Source of the DNA: Lentzea flava
GTDB taxonomy: Bacteria; Actinomycetota; Actinomycetes; Mycobacteriales; Pseudonocardiaceae
Reading direction: 5' to 3'
Assembly: GCF_014648475.1 (NCBI RefSeq)
Contig: NZ_BMRE01000019.1
Coordinates: 1 to 64,000 of the forward strand
DNA: 64,000 bases
Of this stretch, positions 27,679 to 36,745 are shown piece after piece. The number at the start of each line of letters is the position of its first letter. The first letter of the stretch is position 1. Made by a program: the position numbers and the translations under genes. The notes beneath the pieces are model-generated. The model saw only the letters and a list, made by a program, of their open reading frames with translations. It was not told where the DNA came from and ran no database searches.

Positions 27679-28134
27679 ATGTCCTTGCCCCACAACGCAA
27701 TTCGTCTCGGCATCGGCGTCCGAGAGGGACCGCAGACCGAGCACGAGGCCGCCGCACAGTCCTATCAGGACGAGCACGGATGGACAGTGGGTGTATTCCG
27801 CACCGGTGTGTGGCTGGTGTCCGGGAGCGGGATCGACGCGCTGGATATGCCCCGGGACCTCGGCGAACGGGTGCGGGCCGCACTGGGGGTTTCGGTGCCG
27901 CTGTTCGAGTCGCCTGACGACCACGGCGTGCGCTGGGTGTTCCTCGTCGGATCTCACACCAAACCACCCCTGCCGGAGCTGACCGGACAGGACGTCGATC
28001 ACGTCCAGGCTGGGCGGTGTGTCGATCTGCCGCCCAGCCGGTTCGGGCCGCACCGGTTGCGGTGGATCACCGAGCCCGGTGTGCCGGTTCCTGACTTCAC
28101 GACCGTGGCGAACGCGGTCCTACAGGTGAGGTGA
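27679..28134 (+). CDS. Hypothetical protein
   Basis: 151 aa from ATG 27679; an in-frame GTG lies two codons earlier. It contains HGWTVGVFRTGVWLVSGSG, IDALDMPRDLGERVRAALG and VRWVFLVGSHTKP, an alpha/beta pattern like the bifunctional primase N-terminal fold common in small actinobacterial proteins, but no catalytic residues can be assigned. Middle gene of a four-gene rightward run ending before the regulators. Confidence 0.6.
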   Translation: MSLPHNAIRLGIGVREGPQTEHEAAAQSYQDEHGWTVGVFRTGVWLVSGSGIDALDMPRDLGERVRAALGVSVPLFESPDDHGVRWVFLVGSHTKPPLPELTGQDVDHVQAGRCVDLPPSRFGPHRLRWITEPGVPVPDFTTVANAVLQVR

Positions 28135-28138
28135 TCGC

Positions 28139-28441
28139 ATGTGCTCCCGACCGGAAACGACACCGTCGGAGCGCAAAGTCATTGTGGCGAGCGGTCTTAC
28201 GCCGCCCCGCCCCTTCCGCTGGTTGCCGTACCTCGGCGCAAGACATGCGATCCCACGGGCGCTGGCGGCTCCTGGGGCATGCGGAAAGGCGCTGTGCGGC
28301 GCTGAGGTTGTGGTTCCGGAGAAACCACCGCCGAAGTACCCGGACGGGTTGTGGCGCGAGTGCCCGCAATGCGATCGGCAGTGGCGTCGGCGGACAGGTC
28401 TGACGCAGCGGCCCTTGCCTGCCCGACACAACCAAATGTGA
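28139..28441 (+). CDS. Small protein with putative zinc-binding Cys pair
   Basis: 100 aa from ATG 28139, four bases after the previous stop. FRWLPYLGARHAIP is followed by CGKALCGAEVVVP and LWRECPQCDRQWR, giving C-x4-C and C-x-x-C groups that could hold zinc. I recall this pattern in small genes located next to XRE regulators in Pseudonocardiales. Function unknown. Confidence 0.6.
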   Translation: MCSRPETTPSERKVIVASGLTPPRPFRWLPYLGARHAIPRALAAPGACGKALCGAEVVVPEKPPPKYPDGLWRECPQCDRQWRRRTGLTQRPLPARHNQM

Positions 28442-28477
28442 ACCTCGAAGTACGAATCAAGAACGGGTTGATGGCAC

Positions 28478-29437
28478 ATGGCGCTGGATCTGGTCGCCGG
28501 GAGAGCAAGTCTGGAGGTCCGGGCGTTGAGCCGGACCGTGCTGGGCTGGCGGACGAAACGCGGTTGGTCTCTGAAGGAGCTGGGTGAGCTGGTCGGCTTC
28601 TCGCCAGCGAAGCTGTCGCAACTGTGCAGGGCCGTTGTGCGCATGTCTGCGCTCGAAGTCGTGGCGATCGGCGCCGCGTGCGGCGCGTCCGACGAGGAAG
28701 TCGAGCTCTGCGTTCGCGTGGCGCAGCGCGCTGTCGACCCTGCTATGTGGGACCGGATCAACGGTGACGCGTGGGCACGGCTGACGTGGACCCCGTGGGA
28801 GGTCATGGCCGAAGCGAGCGAACTGGTGATCGTGGCGAACGACGTGCTGCCTGAACTGGTGCGCGTCGACGCATACCACGCGGCCCTGCTGGAGTCCGGG
28901 GCCGCTGCGAACGAGCTTGACCTCGCGTCGCAGCATGAGGTGCTCAAACGCCTGGGGATGGACGCCAAGGACGCCGCGCGACCCGGCAGCCCGCGACGGC
29001 TGCGTGTGCGGCTGATCGTGCCCGAGTCGATGCTCAACGGCAGCGTCGGTGGCGCGCGGGTGATGGCGGACCAGCTGGAGCGCCTGGAGGAGCTGAACGA
29101 ACTGCCGGGATTCGAGTTCCGCGTCGTGGACAGTGACGCGGGGCCGTGCTTCGGCCAAGGCGCCTCGTTCACGATGATGCGGTTCGTCGAGAAGCGGTTC
29201 GATGACGTCGTCCTCCTGCGCACTCTGCACGGCGGGGGCACCTGGCTCGAGTCCGCGGCCGAACGCGAGCCGTACGAATGCGCACTGGTCGCACTCGACG
29301 GCGTTCTCCGATCCGAGCAGGAGTCCACACGCCGACTCAGCAACGCGTCGCTACGCCTACGGGATCCCTTGCCAGGCAACCACTCCGGAGAGCAACAGCG
29401 GCTCCTGCAGCTGGTTGCCGATCGGGCAGGGAGGTAG
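28478..29437 (+). CDS. XRE-family regulator with DUF5753-like domain
   Basis: 319 aa. Helix-turn-helix VLGWRTKRGWSLKELGELVGF...KLSQLCR at residues 20-55, then a helical sensor region with VRVAQRAVDPAMWDRI and LRVRLIVPESMLNGSVGG and LPGFEFRVVDSDAGP. It is followed after two bases by a second regulator of similar layout. Likely a cytosolic transcription factor; ligand unknown. Confidence 0.8.
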   Translation: MALDLVAGRASLEVRALSRTVLGWRTKRGWSLKELGELVGFSPAKLSQLCRAVVRMSALEVVAIGAACGASDEEVELCVRVAQRAVDPAMWDRINGDAWARLTWTPWEVMAEASELVIVANDVLPELVRVDAYHAALLESGAAANELDLASQHEVLKRLGMDAKDAARPGSPRRLRVRLIVPESMLNGSVGGARVMADQLERLEELNELPGFEFRVVDSDAGPCFGQGASFTMMRFVEKRFDDVVLLRTLHGGGTWLESAAEREPYECALVALDGVLRSEQESTRRLSNASLRLRDPLPGNHSGEQQRLLQLVADRAGR

Positions 29438-29439
29438 CC

Positions 29440-30342
29440 GTGCCGAAGCGGATCTCCACCGCGCGTGGGCGCGAGTTCGGAGCCGGCCTACGAGCAGCCA
29501 TCGCAGGTGCGGACCTGACCGCGCGCGCTGCTGCCGACATCGTGGACTGGGACGAGGCCAAGGTCTCCAACATGGTGAACGGCAAAGGCGGCGCCACCCA
29601 GCTCGAGGTCGCCGTGCTGCTGGGTGTCTGCCGCGTCAACGCCGAGGAAGTCGCCCACCTGCTGTCGCTCTACGGCGAGACACACATCCGGGGCTGGTGG
29701 CAGCAGCACGGCAGGTGCTCGCCCATCCGGTTGCGCACGGTCGTCGAACACCTGAAGGTGGCCACGACGCTGATCAGCTGGCACACGCACCTGGTGCCAC
29801 TGTTCCTGCAGTCCACCGACTACCTGCGCGAGGTCCTACGCGCATCCTCGACCGCGCCGGCCGACGAGCTGACCGAGCGGGTGCAGGCGCAGCTCGCGAT
29901 GCAGGCCTCGGTCCGCCGCAACGTGAAGTGCATGTACTTCATCCACGAGTTCGCGTTGCACCTGCGAGTCGGCGGCGCCGAGGTACATCTCGGGCAGCTG
30001 CTGCACTTGTTGTTCATGGCGAACCGGCCGAACGTCACGATCCGGATCGTGCCCGCCGTACACGGCGCACACGCCGGACTCGCTGGGCCGTTCACCCAGC
30101 TGACCTTCGCCAAGTACGAGTCGCTGGTGTGGGTGCAGACCGAGAACTCCAGCCTTCTCGCCGAGGCGAAGGACGCGATCAACGGCTATGAGACCGTCGT
30201 TCGCGCGCTCAAGGAGCAAAGCCTGGACGAGGCCGAGTCAACCGCGTTGATCACGCGTCTGTACGAGGCCTTGCAGCCTGCTCGTGACAAGGCAGCCACG
30301 ATGGAAACGCGGTCGACCGAGCCGTTTCCGCCGCCTGCTTAG
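29440..30342 (+). CDS. Second XRE-family regulator with DUF5753-like domain
   Basis: 300 aa from GTG 29440 after GGGAGG. Helix-turn-helix around RAAADIVDWDEAKVSNMVNG, then HLVPLFLQSTDYLREVLRA, LGQLLHLLFMANRPNVTIRIVP and FTQLTFAKYESLVWVQTEN, which match the DUF5753 pattern. It is adjacent to the previous regulator, suggesting a co-expressed pair that could form heteromers. It converges with the type VII operon. Confidence 0.8.
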   Translation: MPKRISTARGREFGAGLRAAIAGADLTARAAADIVDWDEAKVSNMVNGKGGATQLEVAVLLGVCRVNAEEVAHLLSLYGETHIRGWWQQHGRCSPIRLRTVVEHLKVATTLISWHTHLVPLFLQSTDYLREVLRASSTAPADELTERVQAQLAMQASVRRNVKCMYFIHEFALHLRVGGAEVHLGQLLHLLFMANRPNVTIRIVPAVHGAHAGLAGPFTQLTFAKYESLVWVQTENSSLLAEAKDAINGYETVVRALKEQSLDEAESTALITRLYEALQPARDKAATMETRSTEPFPPPA

Positions 30343-30353
30343 ACGATCGGCGG

Positions 30354-30854
30354 TCAGCGAATCGCGTCGGCGATCGGAGCCGCCGCAGCAGCGGTCTTCC
30401 AGCAGTCGGGGTCCAGTTCCGTTGGGGTCTCGACCTCGACGATCCCGCCCGCGGTGTTGTCGAACGCCGCGGTGCAGTGCGCCGAGCTGCGCACGACCTT
30501 GATGTCCACGCCCTTGGGAATGCGTGTGGTCAGGTCGGTGCGTCCCAGCGATCGGGTCCACTGGTCCAGCGACATCGACACGTGACGTGCCACGAGCTGG
30601 CGGCTCGCCGCACCCTCACGCCAGCTGCATCCCTTGCCGTCCTGATACCGGCCGACGACGTCCCCGACGAGCGCACGAACCTCCGCGGGTGCGGGATCGC
30701 GCTCGCACACGGACCGGAGCCGTTCGTCCAGTGACTGCTGCTGTTCCTGCTCACCGCCGCTGAGCAGGAGCCGGAGCATGGCCCCGGCGAGCACCACGAT
30801 GGTGAGCACCACGACGGCGTAGACGGGCCACTTCTGCTTGCGGGGAAGCATCAC
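30354..30854 (-). CDS. Membrane-anchored DUF3558-like protein of the ESX satellite
   Basis: 166 aa, last gene of the leftward operon. One N-terminal membrane helix (WPVYAVVVLTIVVLAGAML), then an extracytoplasmic domain with paired Cys (SVCERD, GCSWRE, SAHCTAAF, DCWKTA) resembling DUF3558 sensor-like domains. The start ATG overlaps the stop of the upstream membrane gene. No lipobox, so it is anchored by the helix. Confidence 0.6.
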   Translation of the reverse strand: MMLPRKQKWPVYAVVVLTIVVLAGAMLRLLLSGGEQEQQQSLDERLRSVCERDPAPAEVRALVGDVVGRYQDGKGCSWREGAASRQLVARHVSMSLDQWTRSLGRTDLTTRIPKGVDIKVVRSSAHCTAAFDNTAGGIVEVETPTELDPDCWKTAAAAAPIADAIR

Positions 30855-31386
30855 CGGGCAGCTGCCCCGCCTGGCTTCGACGGGTCGCGAAACAGCTTAC
30901 GTCCCTTGAAGAAGGCGATCCCGGTGATGGTGACCGGTACTACCGCCAGCACCGGGGGAGGATAGCCAGCGGGAGCGGGAGTCGAGTAGCGGCTTCGATG
31001 AAGACGACCAGCGTCGGCAGGGTCAGGAAGATCGAGAATCCCCACGCCACGCCCAACACGCGGCGGGTCATCTGAGCACCGACCGCGTTGAGGTACTCGC
31101 CCTCGACGTAGTCCAGCGAGCTTACCCACACACTGAGCGACGACATCACTGGGAACCCCACGTAAACGAGTCCTGCGACTCCGGCCGCGCCCCAGCCCTT
31201 CCACTGGTCCGTGCCGACCAGCTTCAGGGTCAGCACCACGACCAGTGCAGTGGCCAGCAGGGCGCAGAGCAGAAGGCTGACACCGAGTCGTCTGCCGACC
31301 GAGCGGATCTCCATGGTTCGTCGCGCGGAGACCCACACCCAGCGCGGCTCCGGCTCGGACGGCGGAATGAAGATCGGATAGCTCAC
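30851..31386 (-). pseudogene. Multi-pass membrane protein with C5-run frameshift
   Basis: GTG 31386 overlaps the stop of a small upstream ORF. Helices LLLCALLATALVVVLTL, GAAGVAGLVYVGFPVMSSL and FSIFLTLPTLVVFIEAA are clear. The unbroken frame ends at RLPLPLAILPRCWR (148 aa, 30940), but a one-base shift at the CCCCC run near 30955 continues as PPVLAVVPVTITGIAFFKGRK to TGA 30851, exactly overlapping the next start. The longer product is therefore the likely ancestral form. A sequencing error in the homopolymer is an equally good explanation. Confidence 0.55.
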
Positions 31387-31457
31387 GAGCCGGGTCGCCG
31401 ATCGGAACCGTCGCCGTCGCGCAGACTCGCGTCCGACAGATCACCGAAATTGGGCAT
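31383..31457 (-). CDS. 24-residue coupled mini-ORF
   Basis: ATG 31457 to TGA 31383; reads MPNFGDLSDASLRDGDGSD and then RRPGS. Its stop overlaps the GTG of the membrane protein. It is too short to judge, but its placement in a run of overlapping genes suggests a leader or translational-coupling peptide. Confidence 0.3.
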   Translation of the reverse strand: MPNFGDLSDASLRDGDGSDRRPGS

Positions 31458-31460
31458 GGT

Positions 31461-31572
31461 TCACTTCAATCCCAGGTCGCGAACCTTCTGGCGGATGGCG
31501 CTCTGCTCGGTACCCCAGCGGCTTGGACACCCAGCTCGGAAACGCCTTCAGCCGGGCCTTCTTGGCGCTCAC
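31461..31572 (-). pseudogene. Short basic ORF with frameshift
   Basis: GTG 31572 overlaps the stop of the lipoprotein gene. Begins VSAKKARLKAFPSWVSKPLG; after a one-base shift in the GGGG run near 31519 it continues TEQSAIRQKVRDLGLK to TGA 31461. The two pieces resemble one small helical protein. Low-information feature kept because it fits the overlapping-gene pattern. Confidence 0.35.
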
Positions 31573-32201
31573 GGCGTCTGGACCGCGCCGTAGAACGACT
31601 TCGCGAGTTCACGCAGTGGCCCCCGGCACTCCTCGGACCGGGGTGCTGGCTTGTCCGCGGGTTTGTTGTCGAGAATCAGCACGGCGTTGACGTCGAGGAT
31701 CATCAGCGTGCAGCTGTCCCTGTCCTTCGGTGTCAGCCACTTCGCCTTCTCGCCCACCGTCACGTCGTCGGCTGCACCGTCGTCGGCCGGATCAGCGCCA
31801 GGCTTGGACGTCACGTCGTACACCTCACGGGCCTTGAGCGCGCCGCGGCCTGGACCGGCAGGCCCCGAGATGTCGCTCTTCTCGTCTCGCCACGCCGACA
31901 CCTTCAGGTTCACACGCGGCCAGTCCGGGATGCGCTGGAACTCACATCCGGTCAGCATGTCGGACACCGAGGGGTCCTCGTTGCCGGACCGGAACGGCGG
32001 CAGCCCCGGTACCCTCTGCGTCACCTGCCGGCAGGTCGGCAGCGCCGTGTACTTGGCGCGGGCGGGCGCGGGCGACGTGGCGGAGGTCGGTGGCGTGATG
32101 GAGATGCCCTCGGGCCTGCCGCTTACCGCGTCGCCGCCGGCGCACGCCGCCGCACTCAACGCGAGCACTGCCACGCCCACGATCCCAGCGGATCGGTTCA
32201 C
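31569..32201 (-). CDS. DUF3558-type lipoprotein
   Basis: 210 aa from GTG 32201; the longer frame upstream lacks a sensible signal peptide. Signal sequence GIVGVAVLALSAAAC with lipobox Cys, then a Pro/Ser linker and a domain with PTCRQVTQRVPGLPPF, LTGCEFQRI and DRDSCTLMIL, fitting DUF3558 lipoproteins. These are common in ESX-linked clusters of Pseudonocardiaceae, and probably sit on the outer face of the membrane. Confidence 0.7.
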   Translation of the reverse strand: MNRSAGIVGVAVLALSAAACAGGDAVSGRPEGISITPPTSATSPAPARAKYTALPTCRQVTQRVPGLPPFRSGNEDPSVSDMLTGCEFQRIPDWPRVNLKVSAWRDEKSDISGPAGPGRGALKAREVYDVTSKPGADPADDGAADDVTVGEKAKWLTPKDRDSCTLMILDVNAVLILDNKPADKPAPRSEECRGPLRELAKSFYGAVQTP

Positions 32202-32293
32202 CGCGACCCCAGCCCCTTCCACAGGTCCTCTTCCGGATCGGATTCCTCGCCCAGGCCCGGTCGCGTGCTGGTCTGCGGCGGACAAGTCCGAGT

Positions 32294-33211
32294 TCATGTG
32301 CGGCTGGTGTCCTCGCGGGCGTACGTCGCCTGGCTGAAATGACCCATGGCCACGTGGATGCGGGTGGCCTCCTCAGTGCCGAATCCACCGATCTTCACGG
32401 CCTCACCGTTGCGAGGCTGGATGAACAGTGCGTGGCGGCGAGTCAGCCGCACTTCCTGAATCTCGGCCCAGCTGAGCTTCGCACCGCGCCACTCCAGGCC
32501 GTCGGGGGAGATCGCGATCATCGGCCCCCGCACCAGCCGCCAGGCGACGTTGGCGGTCACAAGGATGACCACTGCCCAGGACACGAGCGCTGCACCTGTC
32601 GCAACGGCGTCGTCCTGGAACGCCGACGAGTTGTATGCGAAGACACCGGCGCACCCGAGCAGGAAGACGAAGAACAGCCATACCCGGCGTCGCCCGGCGA
32701 AGACGCGAACCGTGCGATCGGGTTCCGTTGGTTTGTCAGGACGTTGGTAGCGCACCGGCTTACGGCGGGACTTGCGCCGCTCGGGCAACAGCGGCCAGGC
32801 CACCGCGATGTACACGTAGAACCAGAGAACGCCGAATGGCAGGAGCAGGACCATGCCCCACCCCGCGTACGGGCGTACTGGATACAGGTCACCGCGGTTG
32901 AATCCTTCTCCCGCCACCTGCTTGCCGATCAGCTCTGGACGGAGGAATCCCCTCGCGGTCGTGGTCACGACGTTGCCGTTGACCTTGTTCGTGACCGTGG
33001 CCTGGCACTCGTACACCCAGCCGAAGCCGCGCAGCGTCACCGGGCCATGCCGGTCGCACGAGGTGGCGACGATGATGTGGCTGGCGTCGCTCAGGTCTTC
33101 GGTCTCGACCTTGTCCGAGAAGTAGTTGAAGATCGTCGCGCCGAGCAGGTACCCGAGGACGGGGATGACCAGGAACGCGACGATCTTGTGCAGGACGCGG
33201 ACGGCTTTCAT
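32294..33211 (-). CDS. DUF6346-like multi-pass membrane protein with PH-like end
   Basis: 305 aa from ATG 33211 overlapping the preceding gene's stop. Helices near residues 6-28, 117-140, 180-197 and 210-230, then a cytoplasmic beta-rich domain GPMIAISPDGLEWRGAKL, WAEIQEVRL. A Cys-containing outer segment (ATSCDRHGPV...YECQATV) follows helix 1. Tight coupling to the 364-aa ESX-type substrate suggests a dedicated partner, perhaps immunity or export helper; that is inference. Confidence 0.6.
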   Translation of the reverse strand: MKAVRVLHKIVAFLVIPVLGYLLGATIFNYFSDKVETEDLSDASHIIVATSCDRHGPVTLRGFGWVYECQATVTNKVNGNVVTTTARGFLRPELIGKQVAGEGFNRGDLYPVRPYAGWGMVLLLPFGVLWFYVYIAVAWPLLPERRKSRRKPVRYQRPDKPTEPDRTVRVFAGRRRVWLFFVFLLGCAGVFAYNSSAFQDDAVATGAALVSWAVVILVTANVAWRLVRGPMIAISPDGLEWRGAKLSWAEIQEVRLTRRHALFIQPRNGEAVKIGGFGTEEATRIHVAMGHFSQATYAREDTSRT

Positions 33212-34302
33212 CCGCCGTTGGCTTCCTTGCGTTTCTCCTCCTGCTTCTTCACTTCTTCTGCTCGCAGGTCTCGCCATGTCCGCCAGCCACCGCCGTCTTT
33301 GCCTTCGTCTTCCCAGTCGCGGAACTTGGTGGACTCCTTGGTCGCCTCGATCCCCAGTTTGGGCAACGACTCCGCGGGCGCGGTCTTGAAGCCGTCGACC
33401 GCGACCTTCTTGGCCTCACCCAGCGCGTCCTTGGCCATGCCGGTGACGGAGAAGTCGGCCATGCTCCGCCGGATGTCCGCGTCGATGCCCTTCTTGAGGA
33501 CGTTGACGAAGTCGTCGCCGCTCTTGGACAGCGCGGTCTTGGCGTTGACCAGAATGTTGTCGAGCTTCCCGAACAGCTTGCCGGCGTTGCCGAACGCCTT
33601 CGTGAGCCTGCGGCACGCCTCCAGAGCCTTATTCGCCCACTTGACCGCGACGGGCACGCACTCAGCGATCGCCCCCGCGATGCCCGCGCCCGCCGCTGCG
33701 ACGGCGGGCGCCCACCGAAGGCAGATCGAAATCAGTTTGCCGATTGCTTCGGAGATGATGTCGCGCACGATGTCGCGGACGACCTTGAGCACGATCTTGC
33801 ACGTCCGGACGAGGCTGGCGATCCCTCCGGCGGCGGTCGCAACCCCGGCGTAGGTGTCGGCGCGATCGGCGCCGAACGCCCGGTACTGATCGCTGTCCTT
33901 GCCGGTCCATCCGGTGGTGTCGTTCTTGACCCAGTTCCTGAGGTCGTCCGAGGTGTCCTCCAGGTACTTGGACACGGACTCCCAGGTCTTCGCCATGCCG
34001 TCCAGGGCTTCCTGGTCACCGATGAGCCAGTCCAGCGGCTCCTTGAGGAACCAGACGTGCTCGACCAGCCACCCGAACCCCGCGCTGAACAACGCGGCCA
34101 ACGGGTCGGCGAGAACACCCGCCACGCCGGCCACCGTCGCGCCCGCGTTGATCAGCCCTTCGGCCCAGTTGCCGCTCGAGAAGCCCTTCACCGTCTCGGT
34201 GGCGTCGTGGAAAATCCCCATGCCCTCGGTGAACGGCGTCTCCTCGCCGGTGTTCACGAGGTAGTTCTCGCCTGGCGCGGGCGCCGGTCCCATCGTGGTC
34301 AT
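33208..34302 (-). CDS. WXG100-like helical type VII substrate candidate
   Basis: 364 aa from ATG 34302, overlapping the EspC-like stop. The N-terminal helical region includes WESVSKYLEDTSDDLRNWV and TTGWTGKDSDQY, a W-x-G turn between helices typical of WXG100 substrates. It is followed by hydrophobic Ala/Gly helices (APAVAAAGAGIAGAIAECV) that could insert into membrane and a basic/acidic C-terminus ending EEKRKEANGG. No known toxin domain is visible. Probably a secreted or membrane-acting effector. Confidence 0.65.
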   Translation of the reverse strand: MTTMGPAPAPGENYLVNTGEETPFTEGMGIFHDATETVKGFSSGNWAEGLINAGATVAGVAGVLADPLAALFSAGFGWLVEHVWFLKEPLDWLIGDQEALDGMAKTWESVSKYLEDTSDDLRNWVKNDTTGWTGKDSDQYRAFGADRADTYAGVATAAGGIASLVRTCKIVLKVVRDIVRDIISEAIGKLISICLRWAPAVAAAGAGIAGAIAECVPVAVKWANKALEACRRLTKAFGNAGKLFGKLDNILVNAKTALSKSGDDFVNVLKKGIDADIRRSMADFSVTGMAKDALGEAKKVAVDGFKTAPAESLPKLGIEATKESTKFRDWEDEGKDGGGWRTWRDLRAEEVKKQEEKRKEANGG

Positions 34303-34601
34303 CGGTCGTGCATCCCGTCGAAGATGTCGGACTGCGCCTGCTCGTGCTCCTCGATGTGCTTGCGCCACCCGTCGAACCGCTTGACGTGGTCGACTGAGGC
34401 GTCAACTGCCTGGCGCATGGTATCCATCGCGGCGTTCTGCGCGGCGGTGCAGAGAGCCGCAAGCGGGAAGCCGAGCTTGCCGAACGCCCCCATGTTGGAC
34501 ACGACCTGCGCTGCGCTCAACGCGTAGTTCACCTGCTGGCCGACGTTGTTGAGCTTCGTCGCGTGGGCCTGCATCTCAACAAGATCGATCCGGTAGGTCA
34601 T
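34299..34601 (-). CDS. EspC-family type VII secretion protein
   Basis: 100-aa helical hairpin, IDLVEMQAHATKLNNVGQQV followed by VDHVKRFDGWRKHIEEHEQ, matching the ESX-1 EspC/excreted-virulence-factor family. It overlaps both neighbours by four bases. Likely forms a dimer with the WXG-like substrate next to it and is secreted by an ESX machine encoded elsewhere. Confidence 0.75.
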   Translation of the reverse strand: MTYRIDLVEMQAHATKLNNVGQQVNYALSAAQVVSNMGAFGKLGFPLAALCTAAQNAAMDTMRQAVDASVDHVKRFDGWRKHIEEHEQAQSDIFDGMHDR

Positions 34602-35128
34602 CGCAGGAATCCCTTGTTGCTGAAGTCATCGTCGTCGTCCTGAGGTGGCCGTGGCCGCTGCGGGCGAGGTGGCACCGGTGGAGGGGGCGGAGGAGGTGGC
34701 GCGTCGTCCTCGATAGCGCCGAGCCGCGGTGGCCCGCCGCCGTACCCGCCGCCTCCTGGCACATACTGCGAGGGAGGTGGCGGCTGGGCGCTGCGCAGTT
34801 TGTCCATCATGAAGTGCATCGCCTCGGAGTCGGCGCCCAGCATCGGCGACATGGCCTCCTGTACCGCTGCGGCGACTCGGCTCTGTGCCGCCTGCACCAC
34901 GCGCAGGACTTCCTGAGCCACACTGTCGCCGTCCCTGCGCTGCAACGCGTTGCCCAGCTTCAGATCCACGAGGTTGCCGGCATCGTTGACCGTCACGACG
35001 ATCTGGCCGTCCACGCTGCGTTCCATGACACGCAGGTTCGCCAAGCTCTCGCGAAGCGCCTCGCTCCTGCGCTGAGCCTCAGCCAGCTTGCCCTCGTACT
35101 GATTGAGGATCTGATCCGGGTCAGTCAT
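34598..35128 (-). CDS. YbaB/EbfC-family DNA-binding protein with Pro-rich tail
   Basis: 176 aa. The first 110 residues (EGKLAEAQRRSEALRESLANL, GQIVVTVNDAGNLVDLKLG, VAQEVLRVVQAAQSRVAAAV) are a YbaB/EbfC nucleoid-associated fold. The tail is Gly/Pro-rich with a run of prolines and an acidic patch DDDDDF. YbaB paralogues of this kind are a regular part of ESX clusters in actinobacteria; they may act in export rather than on DNA. Confidence 0.8.
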   Translation of the reverse strand: MTDPDQILNQYEGKLAEAQRRSEALRESLANLRVMERSVDGQIVVTVNDAGNLVDLKLGNALQRRDGDSVAQEVLRVVQAAQSRVAAAVQEAMSPMLGADSEAMHFMMDKLRSAQPPPPSQYVPGGGGYGGGPPRLGAIEDDAPPPPPPPPVPPRPQRPRPPQDDDDDFSNKGFLR

Positions 35129-35252
35129 CAGCCCACTTGGTCCTTCTCGTTGTTCTTCTCAACCAACGCCACCATTGGCTCCGCTGTGGATGCGGCCGGA
35201 CGGTGGCGCTTCAGCCGACGGCTGCGCCAGACCATGAGCGCTGGCGACGGCT

Positions 35253-36713
35253 TCATTCACCGAGCACTGGAGGAGCTACGAGCGTGTCGTTACCGAAGAT
35301 CTCGTCCGGATCTGGCTCAAGCAGATACGACGGCGTCGTCCGCTCGATGTCCTCGCCGCCCTGGCCTTTGGCGGCACCCGCTCCCATGCCACCCATCGCG
35401 CCGCCACCGGCGCCACCACGTCCGGCAGCACCGCTAACAGCCGCGCCACCACGCCCTGTCGCGCTCTCGCCTCCGGGCATGACGCCCGCTGACCCGCCAG
35501 GACCGAAACCCTTGGCAGCAGTGGGATTACCGAGGCCAGCACTGCCGCCAGGGAGTCGTCCACCACCCGTACCACCCGAGCCGCCGATGCCGCCGCGGCC
35601 AGCCGATCCGGCGCCGGCTCGGGCACCAGGACCGCCCTGGGTGCTCCTGGAACCGGAGTTCGGGCCGGATGGCGGGCCGCCGAGGTTGAGGTTGTTGTTG
35701 CCGCCCAGCTGGTTGTTGCCGCCCTGGTTGCCCAGGTTCGGCCCGTTGCCGCCGAGATTGTTGTTGAGACCGCTGGTGTTCGTGGTGTTGTTGCCCGTCG
35801 TCTGCGGCGCCGTCCAGGACGTGGTGGTGGTGTCGTTGCCGACTCGCGGGGGAGGCGTGTTGCCCTGACCGGTGAAACCGGGATTCGGCGCGATCGGCGG
35901 CCTGCCGGGATCACCCGGTTCCTTCGGCGGTGCCGGGGGCTCGGGCGCGAAGGCGGGCTGGGCCGCGGCGGTCTGCGCGACCGTGCGGTCGTAGGTCTCC
36001 ACCGCCCGCGCGGCCTGCTCGTGATCGGCCTGCTGCTTCTGGAACGCCGCCTGGTCTGCTGCCGCCTGCTGCACGAACTGGATCGGGTCGGTGATCGACA
36101 TCAGCCGCTCCCGCGACTCCGCCGCACTGAAGGGCTGCGAGGGCGGTGGCGGCACGTTGTTCTTCGCGTCGCTCAGCGCCCGCGACTGCTGCGTGAACAA
36201 GGTCCCCGCCAGCTGCGCGGCGGTGCCGGTCTCGCCGGCGCGGTTGCCCATGTTGGCCAGCGCCTGCCGGGCACCGTCGCCAGCCTTGCCGGTCCAGTTG
36301 ACCTCGCTGCTGCCGATCGCCGTGGCGACCTCGTCGTTGAACGTGGCCAGCTCATTGCCGATCTGCGTCCACACGTCGGCGATCTCGCCAATCGCGCCAG
36401 GATCGACGCCGTTGTTGACCGATTCGTGCAGCTGCTGGTGTGGGATGCCGATGTAGTGGGCGTCCGGCTGTGTAGGAGCAGAACGCGTCAGCACCTGCTG
36501 CTTGAGCTGTGCCGCCTGCGCGTCCAGTACGTCGTTAACCCGGTGCGGCGCCTCGACTATCTGCATCACCATCCCGAGGAACGGCCCGTACAGGCCCTGG
36601 ACCTCGGCCGTGACCCGTTCCTGGACCTGCTCTCCGGTCTGCACCTCGGCATGGCGCTGCACGCCGTAGCGCGAGTACACATCGGACGGTCTTCCTAGCG
36701 CTCCCTCGTTCAT
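35253..36713 (-). CDS. PPE-like protein with Gly/Asn-rich C-terminus
   Basis: 486 aa from ATG 36713. Helical N-terminus with ADVWTQIGNELATFNDEVA and VNWTGKAGDGARQALANM (W-x-G hairpin of PPE/WXG proteins), then a Pro/Ala linker and a long low-complexity region (TSGLNNNLGGNGPNLGN, GGSGGTGGGRLPGG) ending in LVAPPVLGE. Likely the major surface or secreted partner escorted by EspG. Repeats make the C-terminus prone to length variation. Confidence 0.75.
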   Translation of the reverse strand: MNEGALGRPSDVYSRYGVQRHAEVQTGEQVQERVTAEVQGLYGPFLGMVMQIVEAPHRVNDVLDAQAAQLKQQVLTRSAPTQPDAHYIGIPHQQLHESVNNGVDPGAIGEIADVWTQIGNELATFNDEVATAIGSSEVNWTGKAGDGARQALANMGNRAGETGTAAQLAGTLFTQQSRALSDAKNNVPPPPSQPFSAAESRERLMSITDPIQFVQQAAADQAAFQKQQADHEQAARAVETYDRTVAQTAAAQPAFAPEPPAPPKEPGDPGRPPIAPNPGFTGQGNTPPPRVGNDTTTTSWTAPQTTGNNTTNTSGLNNNLGGNGPNLGNQGGNNQLGGNNNLNLGGPPSGPNSGSRSTQGGPGARAGAGSAGRGGIGGSGGTGGGRLPGGSAGLGNPTAAKGFGPGGSAGVMPGGESATGRGGAAVSGAAGRGGAGGGAMGGMGAGAAKGQGGEDIERTTPSYLLEPDPDEIFGNDTLVAPPVLGE

Positions 36714-36745
36714 CCCCCGCAACCCCTCTCCCTGGCAACAGCCCG

